Below are positions 1-8,622 of a stretch of DNA of 64,000 nt, one piece after another (the stretch's first letter is position 1; the number at the start of each line of letters is the position of its first letter). The stretch comes from Oceanimonas baumannii (GTDB taxonomy: Bacteria; Pseudomonadota; Gammaproteobacteria; Enterobacterales; Aeromonadaceae). The DNA lies in the NCBI RefSeq assembly GCF_002245495.1, contig NZ_NQJF01000001.1, forward strand, positions 310,001-374,000, read 5' to 3'. Made by a program: the position numbers and the translations under genes. A model generated the notes under the pieces. It did no database searches. It had not been told where the DNA came from and worked only from the letters and a program-made list of their open reading frames with translations.

Positions 1-757
1 TCAGACCCGTTACCACTATGGTCAGCTCGCCGGGGGCATCATTGCCAGCCTGCAACGCCTCGGCTGGGGCATGGTTCTCAGGCTGCTGCACAGGCTCTGC
101 AGCCTGATGCGATATCCAGTAATCATTCACCGCTGCGAGCAGCCCGGTGGCCGAGCGAGCCTGCCCGCGGGTCAGCGGCTGGACGCTGTTTTTGTCATAC
201 AAACGCCAGTTCAGCCCGGCTCCCTGTTGCTGTACCGCCAGCCACATACCGGCGCCATAGCGCTGGCTGGCTTCGGCCAGGCTGTTACCGGACAAGACGC
301 TTTTATCAACCTGCATATGTTCCTGCAAATCCCACAGCGGCCAGAGCAACGGAATGGCATATTGACGAGAGGCCTCGCGCCAGCCGGTGTCGGGCATGTC
401 TTTGACCCGCCCGTCCTGTACCTGCCAAATCAACAGGGTCGGACGCTTTCCGGTCCAGACCTTGAGGCCGGCACTGTGCAGCAGCGGGCTCAGCTCGGCC
501 CCGGAAAACTGTACCCGGTAACCACCGGCAGCCGGGGTACTTTCACTGTAGCGAGACCAATTATTCAGAATTTCATCGCGCACCCAGGAGGCTGGACCCT
601 GCTCACCGGCCAGGCGAGACAGCAGCACGTCCACTGCCTGCTCCCGGGCCTGTTCACGGCTGTAGGGGGCAGTGTCGAGTTGCACATCAAAGACCGATGC
701 CGCCGCGGTGCCAGCCACACACAACAACATCAGTGACAGCAGCAATTGTTTCAGCAT
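1..757 (-). CDS. DUF2066 domain-containing exported protein (3' end outside window)
   Basis: The reading frame starts at an ATG at 757 and runs open to base 1, so about 252 residues of the N-terminal part are visible and the C-terminus is cut off by the window edge. It opens with a Sec-type signal peptide (MLKQLLLSLMLLCVAGTAAA), followed by a sequence I recognise as DUF2066, a family of unknown function usually encoded next to uraA, upp and purM in Vibrio and Aeromonas relatives. That is the arrangement here: it lies 62 bases downstream of uraA on the same strand. A periplasmic or envelope location is expected from the signal peptide. No catalytic motif is visible. The family call rests on recalled similarity and synteny. 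Confidence 0.75.
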   Translation of the reverse strand, partial: MLKQLLLSLMLLCVAGTAAASVFDVQLDTAPYSREQAREQAVDVLLSRLAGEQGPASWVRDEILNNWSRYSESTPAAGGYRVQFSGAELSPLLHSAGLKVWTGKRPTLLIWQVQDGRVKDMPDTGWREASRQYAIPLLWPLWDLQEHMQVDKSVLSGNSLAEASQRYGAGMWLAVQQQGAGLNWRLYDKNSVQPLTRGQARSATGLLAAVNDYWISHQAAEPVQQPENHAPAEALQAGNDAPGELTIVVTGL

Positions 758-819
758 AATCAGGCCATTGTAGAAAACACGAGGCTTATGATAACCACTG
801 ACCGGTGCGCATGCCAGAA

Positions 820-2088
820 TCAATGGGGCCGCTCTTTGGGCAACACCAAGTTCAGCACAATGCCGACAATGCCGCACAAGCTGATGCCTTGCAGGCTGAA
901 ATCACCAATACCAAAGGCCATGCCGCCAATGCCGAACACCAGGATCACCGCCACAATGCACAGGTTGCGAGCCTGAGACAAATCCACCTGGTGCTTGATC
1001 AGGCTGTTCAGGCCCACGGTCGCAATGGAGCCGAACAGCAAAATCATGATGCCCCCCATGACCGGCACCGGAATGCTCAGCATCAGAGCACCAAACTTGC
1101 CCACAAAGGCCAGGGCAATGGCAAAGCCCGCCGCCCAGGTCATGATCACCGGGTTGAAGTTTTTGGTCAGCATCACGGCACCGGTCACTTCAGAATAGGT
1201 GGTGTTGGGCGGACCGCCGAACATAGAAGCCGCGCCGGTCGCCAGACCGTCCCCCAGCAGAGTACGGTGCAAACCGGGCTTTTTCAGGTAATCCTTGCCG
1301 GTCACTGAGCCGATGGCCAGCACATCGCCGATGTGTTCAATGGCCGGCGCAATGGCCACCGGAATCATGAACAATACCGCCTGCCAGTGCCACTCGGGAG
1401 CGACAAAGTTAGGCATAGAGAACCAGGCCGCGTCCCGCACCGGTGTAAAATCCACCACGCCCATGGCCAGGGCCATGCCATAGCCCACCGCAATACCGGC
1501 AGTAATAGGTACCAGCCGGAATACCCCTTTGGCCAGCGTAGATACCAGCAAGGTAGTGAGCAGCGATGCCAAAGACAGCCACAGGGCAGTGCCGTGCTCG
1601 ACCAGTACCGCGCTGCCATCCCCACTTTTACCTATGGCCATGTTCACTGCCATGGGAGCCAGCCCCAGGCCAATCACCATGATCACCGGTCCTACCACTA
1701 CCGGGGGCAACAACCGGGTCAGCAAGGCGGTACCCCGCCAGCGCACCAGCTGACTGAGCAGCACATACATGATACCGGCTGCCATCAGGCCACTCATGGT
1801 GGCGGGAATACCCCAGGTTTGCACGCCATAAAGAATCGGCGCAATAAAGGCAAAGGATGAAGCCAGAAAAATGGGGATCTGACGTTTGGTGCACAACTGG
1901 AACACCAGAGTACCAATGCCGGCAGTAAACAGGGCCACGTTAGGATCCAGGCCGGTGATCAGCGGCATCAGCACCAGAGCGCCAAAGGCCACAAATAACA
2001 TCTGGGAGCCCGCCAGCGCCTGGCGCAGGGGTGTGTTCACCACCGGCTGGCCGGAAACCAGCTCCTGGGTGCGTTCAGCGGAATTCAT
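820..2088 (-). CDS. uraA: Uracil permease UraA (NCS2 family, proton symporter)
   Basis: 422-residue polytopic inner-membrane protein, the usual length for UraA, which imports uracil with protons. Diagnostic pieces are the conserved Glu stretch AIEHIGDVLAIGS and the second substrate-site loop GGPPNTTYSEVTGAV, together with about 12-14 hydrophobic segments. It follows upp on the same strand with a hairpin terminator in the 60-base gap, so the pair forms a salvage unit: UraA brings uracil in and Upp converts it to UMP. The ATG at 2088 gives the normal N-terminus. The call is secure at family level; uracil rather than xanthine specificity is inferred from the motifs and the upp neighbour. Confidence 0.95.
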   Translation of the reverse strand: MNSAERTQELVSGQPVVNTPLRQALAGSQMLFVAFGALVLMPLITGLDPNVALFTAGIGTLVFQLCTKRQIPIFLASSFAFIAPILYGVQTWGIPATMSGLMAAGIMYVLLSQLVRWRGTALLTRLLPPVVVGPVIMVIGLGLAPMAVNMAIGKSGDGSAVLVEHGTALWLSLASLLTTLLVSTLAKGVFRLVPITAGIAVGYGMALAMGVVDFTPVRDAAWFSMPNFVAPEWHWQAVLFMIPVAIAPAIEHIGDVLAIGSVTGKDYLKKPGLHRTLLGDGLATGAASMFGGPPNTTYSEVTGAVMLTKNFNPVIMTWAAGFAIALAFVGKFGALMLSIPVPVMGGIMILLFGSIATVGLNSLIKHQVDLSQARNLCIVAVILVFGIGGMAFGIGDFSLQGISLCGIVGIVLNLVLPKERPH

Positions 2089-2113
2089 TAACTGATAACC
2101 TCAAAAAAATACA

Positions 2114-2141
2114 GAAAAAAACCGGCCTCTGCCGGTTTTCA
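2114..2141 (-). terminator. Hairpin terminator between upp and uraA
   Basis: On the minus strand, AAAACCGGC, a short AGA loop and GCCGGTTTTTTT form a GC stem with a T-run just after the upp stop (2149) and before the uraA start (2088). If uraA is transcribed from the upp promoter, this hairpin would reduce read-through into the permease. Confidence 0.75.
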
Positions 2142-2148
2142 CATGCTG

Positions 2149-2775
2149 TTATTTGGTACCGAAAATTTTGTCGCCGGCATCGCCCAGGCCAGGAATGATA
2201 TAGCCATGCTCATCCAGCCGCTCATCCACAGAAGCGCAATACAGCTCCACATCCGGATGTGCTTCGGCCAGCGCCTGCACCCCTTCCGGCGCAGCAACCA
2301 GCACAATCACCTTGAAATGGTTACAGCCATGCTGCTTAAGCAAATCAATGGTGGCAATCATGGAGCCGCCGGTAGCCAGCATGGGGTCCACAATCAGTGC
2401 CAGGCGTTCATCAATATGACTGACCAGCTTGTTGAAATAGGAGACCGGTTGCAGGGTTTCTTCATCCCGGTATACCCCCACCACACTTACCCGGGCACTG
2501 GGCATATGCTCGAGCACGCCGTCCATCATGCCCAGACCGGCGCGCAGAATGGGCACCACGGTGACTTTTTTGCCCTTCAGCTTGTCGACCTCGGTAGGGC
2601 CGGTCCAGCCATCGATGGTGGTTTTTTCGGTTTCAAAATCGGCAGTGGCTTCGTAGGTCAGCAGGCTGCCGACTTCCTTTGCCAGTTCACGAAAGCGTTT
2701 GGTGCTGATATCGGCTTCCCGCATCAGACCCAGCTTGTGTTTCACCAAAGGGTGTTTAACCTCAACGACTTTCAT
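2149..2775 (-). CDS. upp: Uracil phosphoribosyltransferase
   Basis: Converts uracil plus PRPP to UMP in pyrimidine salvage; cytosolic. The 208-residue product from the ATG at 2775 matches the usual family length. It starts [19 protein letters not shown], typical of Upp, and carries the PRPP-binding loop [11 protein letters not shown] and the C-terminal uracil-binding segment [17 protein letters not shown]. The open frame extends 44 codons upstream, but only this ATG has a good ribosome site (GGAG, 8 bases before) and aligns with known N-termini. Divergent from purM across a 262-base gap. The following uraA gene supplies its substrate. Confidence 0.97.
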   Translation of the reverse strand: MKVVEVKHPLVKHKLGLMREADISTKRFRELAKEVGSLLTYEATADFETEKTTIDGWTGPTEVDKLKGKKVTVVPILRAGLGMMDGVLEHMPSARVSVVGVYRDEETLQPVSYFNKLVSHIDERLALIVDPMLATGGSMIATIDLLKQHGCNHFKVIVLVAAPEGVQALAEAHPDVELYCASVDERLDEHGYIIPGLGDAGDKIFGTK

Positions 2776-3037
2776 CAACAATTCTCCCGGCGCACTGAAC
2801 AACGACATAAAAAACCGCGGAACTCTAGCATAAAATAGTGAGCCACGGCAGACTTTCAGCCTCAATTTTAGCAAAAGCACACCGATACGGTTAACGCGGT
2901 TCGGCACCGGGTTGGCGCTGCCAGTGGCACTGCTCTTCGCATTAAATTAGAATAGCCGGCGAACCCCTTAGCCTCAGGCCGGCAACGGTGCCAAAGAGCC
3001 CCGGGCGGGCCAAACACCAATGACAAGGTAATAACAC

Positions 3038-4075
3038 GTGACGCAGAACAAACCCCTGAGCTATAAAGACGCCGGTGTCGACATTGATGCCGGCAACGCC
3101 CTGGTTGAACGCATTAAAGGCGTCAGCCGCCGTACTCAGCGCCCGGAAGTGATGGGCGGTCTCGGGGGCTTTGGTGCCCTTTGCCAACTGCCCACCGGTT
3201 ACAAGGAACCTGTACTGGTTGCCGGTACCGACGGCGTAGGCACCAAGTTGCGCCTGGCCATTGACCTTAAACGCCACCAGGGCGTGGGTATCGATCTGGT
3301 CGCCATGTGCGTCAACGATCTGATTGTCCAGGGTGCCGAACCGCTGTTTTTCCTCGACTATTACGCCACCGGCAAACTGGATGTCGACACCGCCGCCGAC
3401 GTGGTGACCGGCATTGGTGAAGGCTGTGAGCTGAGCGGCTGCGCTCTGATTGGTGGTGAAACCGCAGAGATGCCCGGCATGTATGAAGCCGGTGACTATG
3501 ACCTGGCAGGTTTTTGTGTTGGTGTAGTTGAAAAAAGTGGCATTATCGACGGCACCAAAGTCGCCGCCGGCGATGCCCTGATCGCTCTGGGCTCCAGCGG
3601 TCCTCATTCCAATGGTTATTCGCTTATCCGCAAGATTCTGGAAGTCAGCAACGCCGACCTGAACCAGCCCCTCGGCGAAGCAACACTGGCCGATGCCCTG
3701 ATGGCCCCTACCCGCATTTATGTGAAACCCGCGCTGGAGCTGATCAAGCAATTCGACATCCATGCTCTCAGCCACATCACCGGTGGCGGTTTCTGGGAAA
3801 ACATTCCCCGCGTACTTCCCGTGGGTGCCAAGGCCGTTATCGACGGTGCCAGCTGGCAGTGGCCGGAAGTATTCACCTGGCTGCAGCAGGCCGGTAACGT
3901 GGAAACCCACGAAATGTACCGCACTTTTAACTGTGGTGTGGGCATGGTCATCGCGCTGCCCGCCGAGCAGGCCGACACTGCGGTCAGATTTATGCAGGAT
4001 GCCGGCGAAAATGCCTGGGTGATCGGTCATATCGAGCAGGCCGCCGAGGGCGAAGAGCAGGTCGACATAAAATGA
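3038..4075 (+). CDS. purM: Phosphoribosylformylglycinamidine cyclo-ligase (AIR synthase)
   Basis: ATP-dependent ring closure of FGAM to AIR, step five of de novo purine synthesis. 345 residues, standard length. The PurM N-terminal half has [12 protein letters not shown] and the glycine-rich [11 protein letters not shown] loop; the C-terminal half has [14 protein letters not shown]. Translation starts at GTG 3038, preceded by an AAGG-type ribosome site. Its stop overlaps the purN start (ATGA at 4072-4075), indicating translational coupling. I looked for an E. coli-like PurR operator in the upp-purM gap and found no convincing match. Confidence 0.97.
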   Translation: MTQNKPLSYKDAGVDIDAGNALVERIKGVSRRTQRPEVMGGLGGFGALCQLPTGYKEPVLVAGTDGVGTKLRLAIDLKRHQGVGIDLVAMCVNDLIVQGAEPLFFLDYYATGKLDVDTAADVVTGIGEGCELSGCALIGGETAEMPGMYEAGDYDLAGFCVGVVEKSGIIDGTKVAAGDALIALGSSGPHSNGYSLIRKILEVSNADLNQPLGEATLADALMAPTRIYVKPALELIKQFDIHALSHITGGGFWENIPRVLPVGAKAVIDGASWQWPEVFTWLQQAGNVETHEMYRTFNCGVGMVIALPAEQADTAVRFMQDAGENAWVIGHIEQAAEGEEQVDIK

Positions 4076-4710
4076 AGCGCATCGTGGTGCTGATCTCCGG
4101 CAACGGCAGCAACCTGCAGGCATTACTGGATCAGGCGGCCGCCGGCCGCCTGGGTGGCAATGTCGTTGCGGTGATCAGCAACAAGGCAGATGTTTACGGT
4201 CTGGAGCGGGCACGCGAAGCCGGTGTGGATACCGCCGTACTGCCGGGCAAAGACTACAGCGAGCGGGAACGCTTTGATGCCGACCTGATGCAGCTGATAG
4301 ACGGCTACCAGCCGGATCTGCTGGTATTGGCAGGCTTTATGCGCATTCTCACTCCCGGTTTCGTACGCCACTATGCAGGACGGATGCTCAATATTCATCC
4401 TTCCCTGCTGCCCAAATATCAGGGCCTGAACACGCATCAGCGGGCCATTGACGCCGGTGACGACGAACATGGCTGCAGCGTCCATTTTGTGACCGAAGAG
4501 CTGGATGGCGGCCCGGTGATTCTGCAGGCCCGGGTGCCGGTGTTTGCAGAAGATGACGCCAGCGCCGTGGCTGAGCGGGTACAGGTGCAGGAACATGCCA
4601 TCTATCCGCTGGCAGCGCGCTGGTTCTGCGACGGCCGGCTGGCTATGAAAGACGGCAAGGCCTGGCTTGATGGCGAGCCCCTGCCGCCTCAAGGCCACGC
4701 CGGCGACTAA
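4072..4710 (+). CDS. purN: Phosphoribosylglycinamide formyltransferase (GAR transformylase 1)
   Basis: Transfers a formyl group from 10-formyl-THF to GAR in purine synthesis. 212 residues, as expected. The N-terminus [19 protein letters not shown] contains the phosphate loop. The catalytic Asn-His-Asp set is visible in [20 protein letters not shown] and the downstream Asp-containing [11 protein letters not shown] segment. It overlaps purM by four bases and is followed 20 bases later by a strong hairpin terminator, so purMN is a two-gene operon. Confidence 0.97.
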   Translation: MKRIVVLISGNGSNLQALLDQAAAGRLGGNVVAVISNKADVYGLERAREAGVDTAVLPGKDYSERERFDADLMQLIDGYQPDLLVLAGFMRILTPGFVRHYAGRMLNIHPSLLPKYQGLNTHQRAIDAGDDEHGCSVHFVTEELDGGPVILQARVPVFAEDDASAVAERVQVQEHAIYPLAARWFCDGRLAMKDGKAWLDGEPLPPQGHAGD

Positions 4711-4728
4711 GCCCCCCACATGTAAATA

Positions 4729-4758
4729 TAAAAAGAATGCTTCGGCATTCTTTTTTTA
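4729..4758. terminator. Bidirectional terminator between purN and the convergent gene
   Basis: AAAAAGAATGC, TTCG tetraloop, GCATTCTTTTTTT: a classic stem with A-run and T-run on opposite sides, able to stop purMN transcription and that of the convergent minus-strand gene whose TAA stop lies inside its T-run. Confidence 0.9.
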
Positions 4759-5433
4759 TGTGCCGTCAGCGCAGGATTGTGCCGGCAATAACAGCACCGC
4801 ATTAATAGCCGTACTGCCAGCCTTTGTCAGCACCGGGTTATCGGCCCGTGCCAGCACCAGATCGGATCTGAGCGGCACATGACGTTGCACCTGAAACGGC
4901 AGCTTACTGCGCTCTGCCAGCGCTTGCCCCAGCGCCAGCAGCTCGGTGTCGTTACCATCATCCAGCAACACCACAATACGGCTGAAGGGGCGAAAACGTG
5001 ATCCCAGCAGCAGCAGCAATGACCGCTGCAATCCAGCCAGCCATGCCGGCAATGGTTCCCCCGCGCTCAGCATCAGCACCGCCACCTCATCAGAACCAGC
5101 CGTGCCCAGCATCCGTTCCCGCCGGCCCCGGGCCAATTTCCAGCTCCAGTTCAGGGTGTGCCGCGCCGCCAGCATGGCCAGCCGCTGCTCAAGCTGCTCT
5201 CTGCGCTGGTGCAATTGCCGGGCCAGCTGCTCACTTCGCAGCGGCCGGGCTCGACCAGTCAGCTGGCTGATCTCTCGGCTGCAGGGCAGTTCACCACAGC
5301 GCAGCAACACATCGTTTTCGATAAATACGGTGTGCAGACTGGCTCCCTGACTGGCAGCAAAACTTACCATCGTCTCCAGTTGCTCCGGCTCACCGGAAGT
5401 CAGCTCCAGATACCAGACCAGGCGCTGTATCAT
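4756..5433 (-). CDS. Uncharacterised protein translationally coupled to a Lon-like protease
   Basis: 225 residues, not recognised. The N-terminal part (MIQRLVWYLELTSGEPEQLETMVSF... ASLHTVFIENDVLLRC) has the hydrophobic-strand then helix pattern of a small Rossmann or universal-stress-like fold. The middle is an Arg/Gln/Leu-rich helical stretch (about 65-95), and a second alpha-beta half contains RIVVLLDDGNDTELLALGQ. This tandem layout resembles two USP-like modules but lacks the usual G-2X-G-9X-G(S/T) nucleotide motif, so the fold is only a guess. Its ATG overlaps the stop of the upstream protease gene (ATGA at 5430-5433), so the two are co-translated and may act together, as adaptor, substrate or regulator. 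Confidence 0.6.
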   Translation of the reverse strand: MIQRLVWYLELTSGEPEQLETMVSFAASQGASLHTVFIENDVLLRCGELPCSREISQLTGRARPLRSEQLARQLHQRREQLEQRLAMLAARHTLNWSWKLARGRRERMLGTAGSDEVAVLMLSAGEPLPAWLAGLQRSLLLLLGSRFRPFSRIVVLLDDGNDTELLALGQALAERSKLPFQVQRHVPLRSDLVLARADNPVLTKAGSTAINAVLLLPAQSCADGT

Positions 5434-7823
5434 GGTGCTTTCTCCTCAGTACCAGGGTCTTCCTGCTGTTTTTTCTGCACCTCCGCCAGCCTGGCCAGCC
5501 GCAGCTTGACCCGGCCGTTTACAGAATGAGCAGGGTAATTGCCATTGTTATCAGCTTCTCCTGCAGAAAGGCCGGTCAGCAAAGCAAGGGCTTCATCCAT
5601 CTCAGTCACCGCGTAAACACAAAATTGTCCCTCAGCCACAGCCTGGCGAACCTCCCGGTTCAGCATCAGGTTATCCAGATTGGCCGCCGGGATAATCACC
5701 CCCTGCCCCGGTGCCAGCCCTCTGGCCCTGCACACATCAAAAAAGCCTTCTATTTTTTCATTAACGCCGCCAATAGGCTGAACCCGGCCAAACTGGTTGA
5801 TAGAGCCGGTCACCGCCAGCGCCTGATTAACCGGCACCTCTCCCATGGCGGAGATCAGCGCGCAGCACTCAGCAATGGAGGCGCTGTCGCCTTCGATCAT
5901 GCCGTATGACTGTTCAAATGCGAGGCTGGCAGATACCGGCATGGGGCCTTCCGCTGCATAACGCTGACTCAGAAAGCGCGACAAAATCAGCATGGCTTTG
6001 GCATGAATGGCCCCGCTGAGTTTTACTTCCCGCTCAATATCCAGTACCGATCCGGTCCCCAGACGGGCAGTCGCGGTGATACGGGCCGGCTGGCCGAAAC
6101 GGTAGTTACCCAGATCCAGCACCGTCAGGCCATTTACCTGCCCCACCACACAACCTTCAGTGTCGATCAGCTTGCTGCCTCGCAGAATCGACTCTTCCAT
6201 ACGCCTGTGTATTCGCGCCGCTCGTTTTCGGGCTGTCGTCAGTGCCCGTTCCACTGCCTCACCATCAATATGGGCCTGGCTGTTGTTCTCGGTAAGATAG
6301 TTCGCCTCCTGCAGCAGATCGGTCAGGTGCTCCGTTAATGCCGACAGCCGCTGCTGATCACTGGCCAGCCGGCCGGCATACTCAATTACACGGGCCACCC
6401 CGCAACGGGTTAGCGGGCGTAAATCCTGCTGACGCGCCAGCCAGCCGATAAAACGGGCATAGCGCTGCAGGCTTTCATTGCTCACTTCTATGTCATCGTT
6501 GTAATCCGCCTGTACCTTGAACAGCTTTCCAAAGTCGGGATCATGAGCGGCCAGCAGATAATAAAACCGGCGATCCCCTATCAGGATCACTTTCAGATCC
6601 AGCGGCACCGGCTCAGGCTCCAGACTGACGGTGCTGGCCAGACTGTATACATTCTCCGGTGATTCAATGCGGATCTCTCTGGCATACAACGCCCGTTTCA
6701 GGATCTCCCACACCATGGGCTGTTGCAGCAGGCGCTGCACATCCAGGATCAGGTAGCCACCGTTAGCCCGGTGCAACGCACCGGCACGGATCAGGGTGAA
6801 ATCGGTCAACAGTGCTCCCTGCTCTACATGATGTTCAACCCGGCCCATCAACCGGGCCAGGTTGGGCCAGTCTTCATACACAACCGGAGCTCCCTGCATA
6901 TCGGCATTATCCACCAGCAAATTAAGCCGGTAGCGGGTAAGCAGAGAAGCAGGCAACTCCCCTTCGCGCATATGGGCCAGCAACACATTCACATTGCCGG
7001 ACAAATCCTGTTGTATGGCTTCCAGGTGCTGAATGGCCGGTTCACAACCGGCATACTCCCGGCGCAGCTCATCAATCAGGTTACCGCCGGCAAACATTAT
7101 CATTTCTTCATTCAGCCACTGGATGTGCTGCTGGGTTTCCCGCTTCCATAAGGGAAACTGCTGCAGCACATCCTGCAGCCTGGCTTCTACCCGTTCAATC
7201 GCCTGCTCCATGGCTGCCCGCTCGCCTTCGGGCAGCTGATGAAACTGCTGGGCATCCAACACATCCTTTTTTTTCTGCGGGGCAAGCGTAAATCCGGTGG
7301 GTGTCTTGAGCAGGGCGACCTTTTCAGCTCCGGCCAGTGCCTTGATTTCATTCATGGCTGTGGCCTGACGCTCCACCAGTTGCTGGTTCAGCTCATCCAG
7401 CCGGTGATGATATTCCTCTGTCTGAAAAATGGCGGGAATAACCTGCAGCAACTCCTCTACCAGTCGTTCCAGACTGGCACGAAAACGCCGTCCGCCCCCC
7501 GCCGGCAACCGTAGTAACTCGGGCTTTATTGCCTCTTCAAAACCGTGTACATAGCACCAGTCCGCAGGCACGGCTTCACTTTCGGCCCGACCGCTGAGAA
7601 AGCGGTGGATCAGGGTATGCCGGTTACAACTCTCCGGTGCCATCATGTAGATGTTAAAGCCCTGGCGGCGAATACCGGTGCCAAACGACAGAGCCTCCAG
7701 CAGTTGCTCCTGCCCCACCAGAGCACCGCTGTCACTGAGCTCATCTGTTGTGCTAAAGCTGAACAGGGCCTCATCGCAGGCACGATAAAGCCGGTGGGGG
7801 TCAAGCGGGGATATAGCGGTCAT
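5430..7823 (-). CDS. Lon-family ATP-dependent protease-like protein (AAA_32 / LonB-LonC type)
   Basis: 797 residues from the ATG at 7823 (MTAISPLDPHRLYRACDEA). Architecture: N-terminal AAA-like region, a long coiled-coil insertion (about 130-270), the rest of the ATPase (NGGYLILDVQRLL as Walker B, VILIGDRRFYY as sensor 1), a helical lid, and a C-terminal Lon protease domain (about 560-770). The catalytic Ser is residue 647 in EGDSAS and the Lys is residue 690 in GGVNEKIEGFF, 43 apart as in canonical Lon. At residues 62-70, where relatives have a glycine-rich P-loop, this protein reads APESCNRHT, lacking the invariant Lys. No Lon N-terminal substrate domain is present. Substrate unknown. The small coupled gene downstream is the likely partner. 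Confidence 0.85.
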   Translation of the reverse strand: MTAISPLDPHRLYRACDEALFSFSTTDELSDSGALVGQEQLLEALSFGTGIRRQGFNIYMMAPESCNRHTLIHRFLSGRAESEAVPADWCYVHGFEEAIKPELLRLPAGGGRRFRASLERLVEELLQVIPAIFQTEEYHHRLDELNQQLVERQATAMNEIKALAGAEKVALLKTPTGFTLAPQKKKDVLDAQQFHQLPEGERAAMEQAIERVEARLQDVLQQFPLWKRETQQHIQWLNEEMIMFAGGNLIDELRREYAGCEPAIQHLEAIQQDLSGNVNVLLAHMREGELPASLLTRYRLNLLVDNADMQGAPVVYEDWPNLARLMGRVEHHVEQGALLTDFTLIRAGALHRANGGYLILDVQRLLQQPMVWEILKRALYAREIRIESPENVYSLASTVSLEPEPVPLDLKVILIGDRRFYYLLAAHDPDFGKLFKVQADYNDDIEVSNESLQRYARFIGWLARQQDLRPLTRCGVARVIEYAGRLASDQQRLSALTEHLTDLLQEANYLTENNSQAHIDGEAVERALTTARKRAARIHRRMEESILRGSKLIDTEGCVVGQVNGLTVLDLGNYRFGQPARITATARLGTGSVLDIEREVKLSGAIHAKAMLILSRFLSQRYAAEGPMPVSASLAFEQSYGMIEGDSASIAECCALISAMGEVPVNQALAVTGSINQFGRVQPIGGVNEKIEGFFDVCRARGLAPGQGVIIPAANLDNLMLNREVRQAVAEGQFCVYAVTEMDEALALLTGLSAGEADNNGNYPAHSVNGRVKLRLARLAEVQKKQQEDPGTEEKAP

Positions 7824-7876
7824 GGCAAGCCTCACGCAAATTCTTTGCACAAAGCTTAGCCAATAAGAAGCGAGCA

Positions 7877-8413
7877 ATGTTCTGCTCACAAGCTGCAAAT
7901 GCACGCCACCTTCTGACGTACTGCGTTCAAACCGGCCTGGAAAAATGGCTGCGTCAGTCAAGCTGGGGCATGCAATGCAAAAACTGGAGCGAGCAAGAAG
8001 AGCTGTTTAAACTGGAGCAGCAAATCTATCAGCCCGGCGGACAAGTGACTGAAAACAATGGTTATCAGCTGGAGCTGGCCTTTCCCAAATATTTGCACCA
8101 GCAGTCTGTTGGTCTTGAAGTGGTTTTAACGCCCGAGCAGCCGATTGGTCCCGGGCCGCAGCGCACCATTAACTGCAATATTCAGTAGGGCGACGTGTTT
8201 GATGAAGGTAACTATCTGCGCTACCAGCTGGCCCTGCCGGCCATGAGCAGTAAATGGTTCAGCACCCTGGTGCGCGTTACCTATGCGGCCAATCTGGGCC
8301 AGCAACAACATGCCTTTACTCTGTCGGGCCGAGGGCTGGATGCACTCAGTACCAAGGTAAAAGAAAGTTTGTCTGTGAACACGAATTTAATACTTGAAAC
8401 GGAAACAGCCTGA
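7877..8413 (+). pseudogene. Open frame interrupted by an in-frame TAG; unrecognised remnant
   Basis: Two stretches in the same frame, 7877-8188 (103 codons) and 8189-8413 (about 74 codons), are separated only by one TAG at 8186-8188. Reading through gives one continuous sequence with sensible composition (QVTENNGYQLELAFPKYL ... GNYLRYQLALPAMSSKWFST). This suggests one ancestral gene with a nonsense mutation, or a sequencing error. The beginning overlaps the upstream region of the Lon-like gene and has no clear ribosome site, so the true start is unclear. I do not recognise the family and do not propose a function. Confidence 0.45.
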
Positions 8414-8414
8414 T

Positions 8415-8558
8415 ATGAATACCTCAGCGGAAGTTGATGAGCAGCAACGTGAAAAGGCAGCGCGGGAACAAGCCATGATACATAAGTTCGATAATGCTTC
8501 TGTTATCTATGAATGGTCAGTCAGAATGCCGCCTTTTTCTTTAAATAGCCGAAAATAA
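8415..8558 (+). CDS. Small hypothetical ORF, possible remnant
   Basis: 47 codons, starting two bases after the stop of the interrupted frame: MNTSAEVDEQQREKAAREQA, then a short mixed tail ending PPFSLNSRK. The charged Glu/Gln/Arg stretch would be helical. No ribosome site stands out. Its position suggests that it belonged to the same degraded locus, either as a downstream gene or as a frameshifted fragment. No function can be given. Confidence 0.25.
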   Translation: MNTSAEVDEQQREKAAREQAMIHKFDNASVIYEWSVRMPPFSLNSRK

Positions 8559-8595
8559 ACGATGGGCTGCCGTACAAATCGGCAGCCCATCGTTA
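8559..8595 (-). terminator. Long perfect hairpin downstream of yafJ
   Basis: Arms of 14 bases (ACGATGGGCTGCCG and its exact complement) around a 7-base loop. On the minus strand it is followed by TTTATTTT, fitting a terminator for the gmhA-yafJ operon; it may also end transcription of the degraded plus-strand locus. Confidence 0.7.
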
Positions 8596-8622
8596 TGGCA
8601 TGGGTTTCACGGTATTTCCGCT

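Noticed and set aside
2776-3037. PurR operator in the upp-purM gap
   Set aside because: No segment fits the 16-base PurR consensus well on either strand.
2942-4123. 393-codon open frame antisense to purM
   Set aside because: Mirrors the purM coding frame; no ribosome site, no recognisable protein, composition of a codon-bias shadow.
8186-8188. TAG read as pyrrolysine or other recoding
   Set aside because: No pyl genes or recoding structure seen; a nonsense mutation, sequencing error or true stop is simpler.
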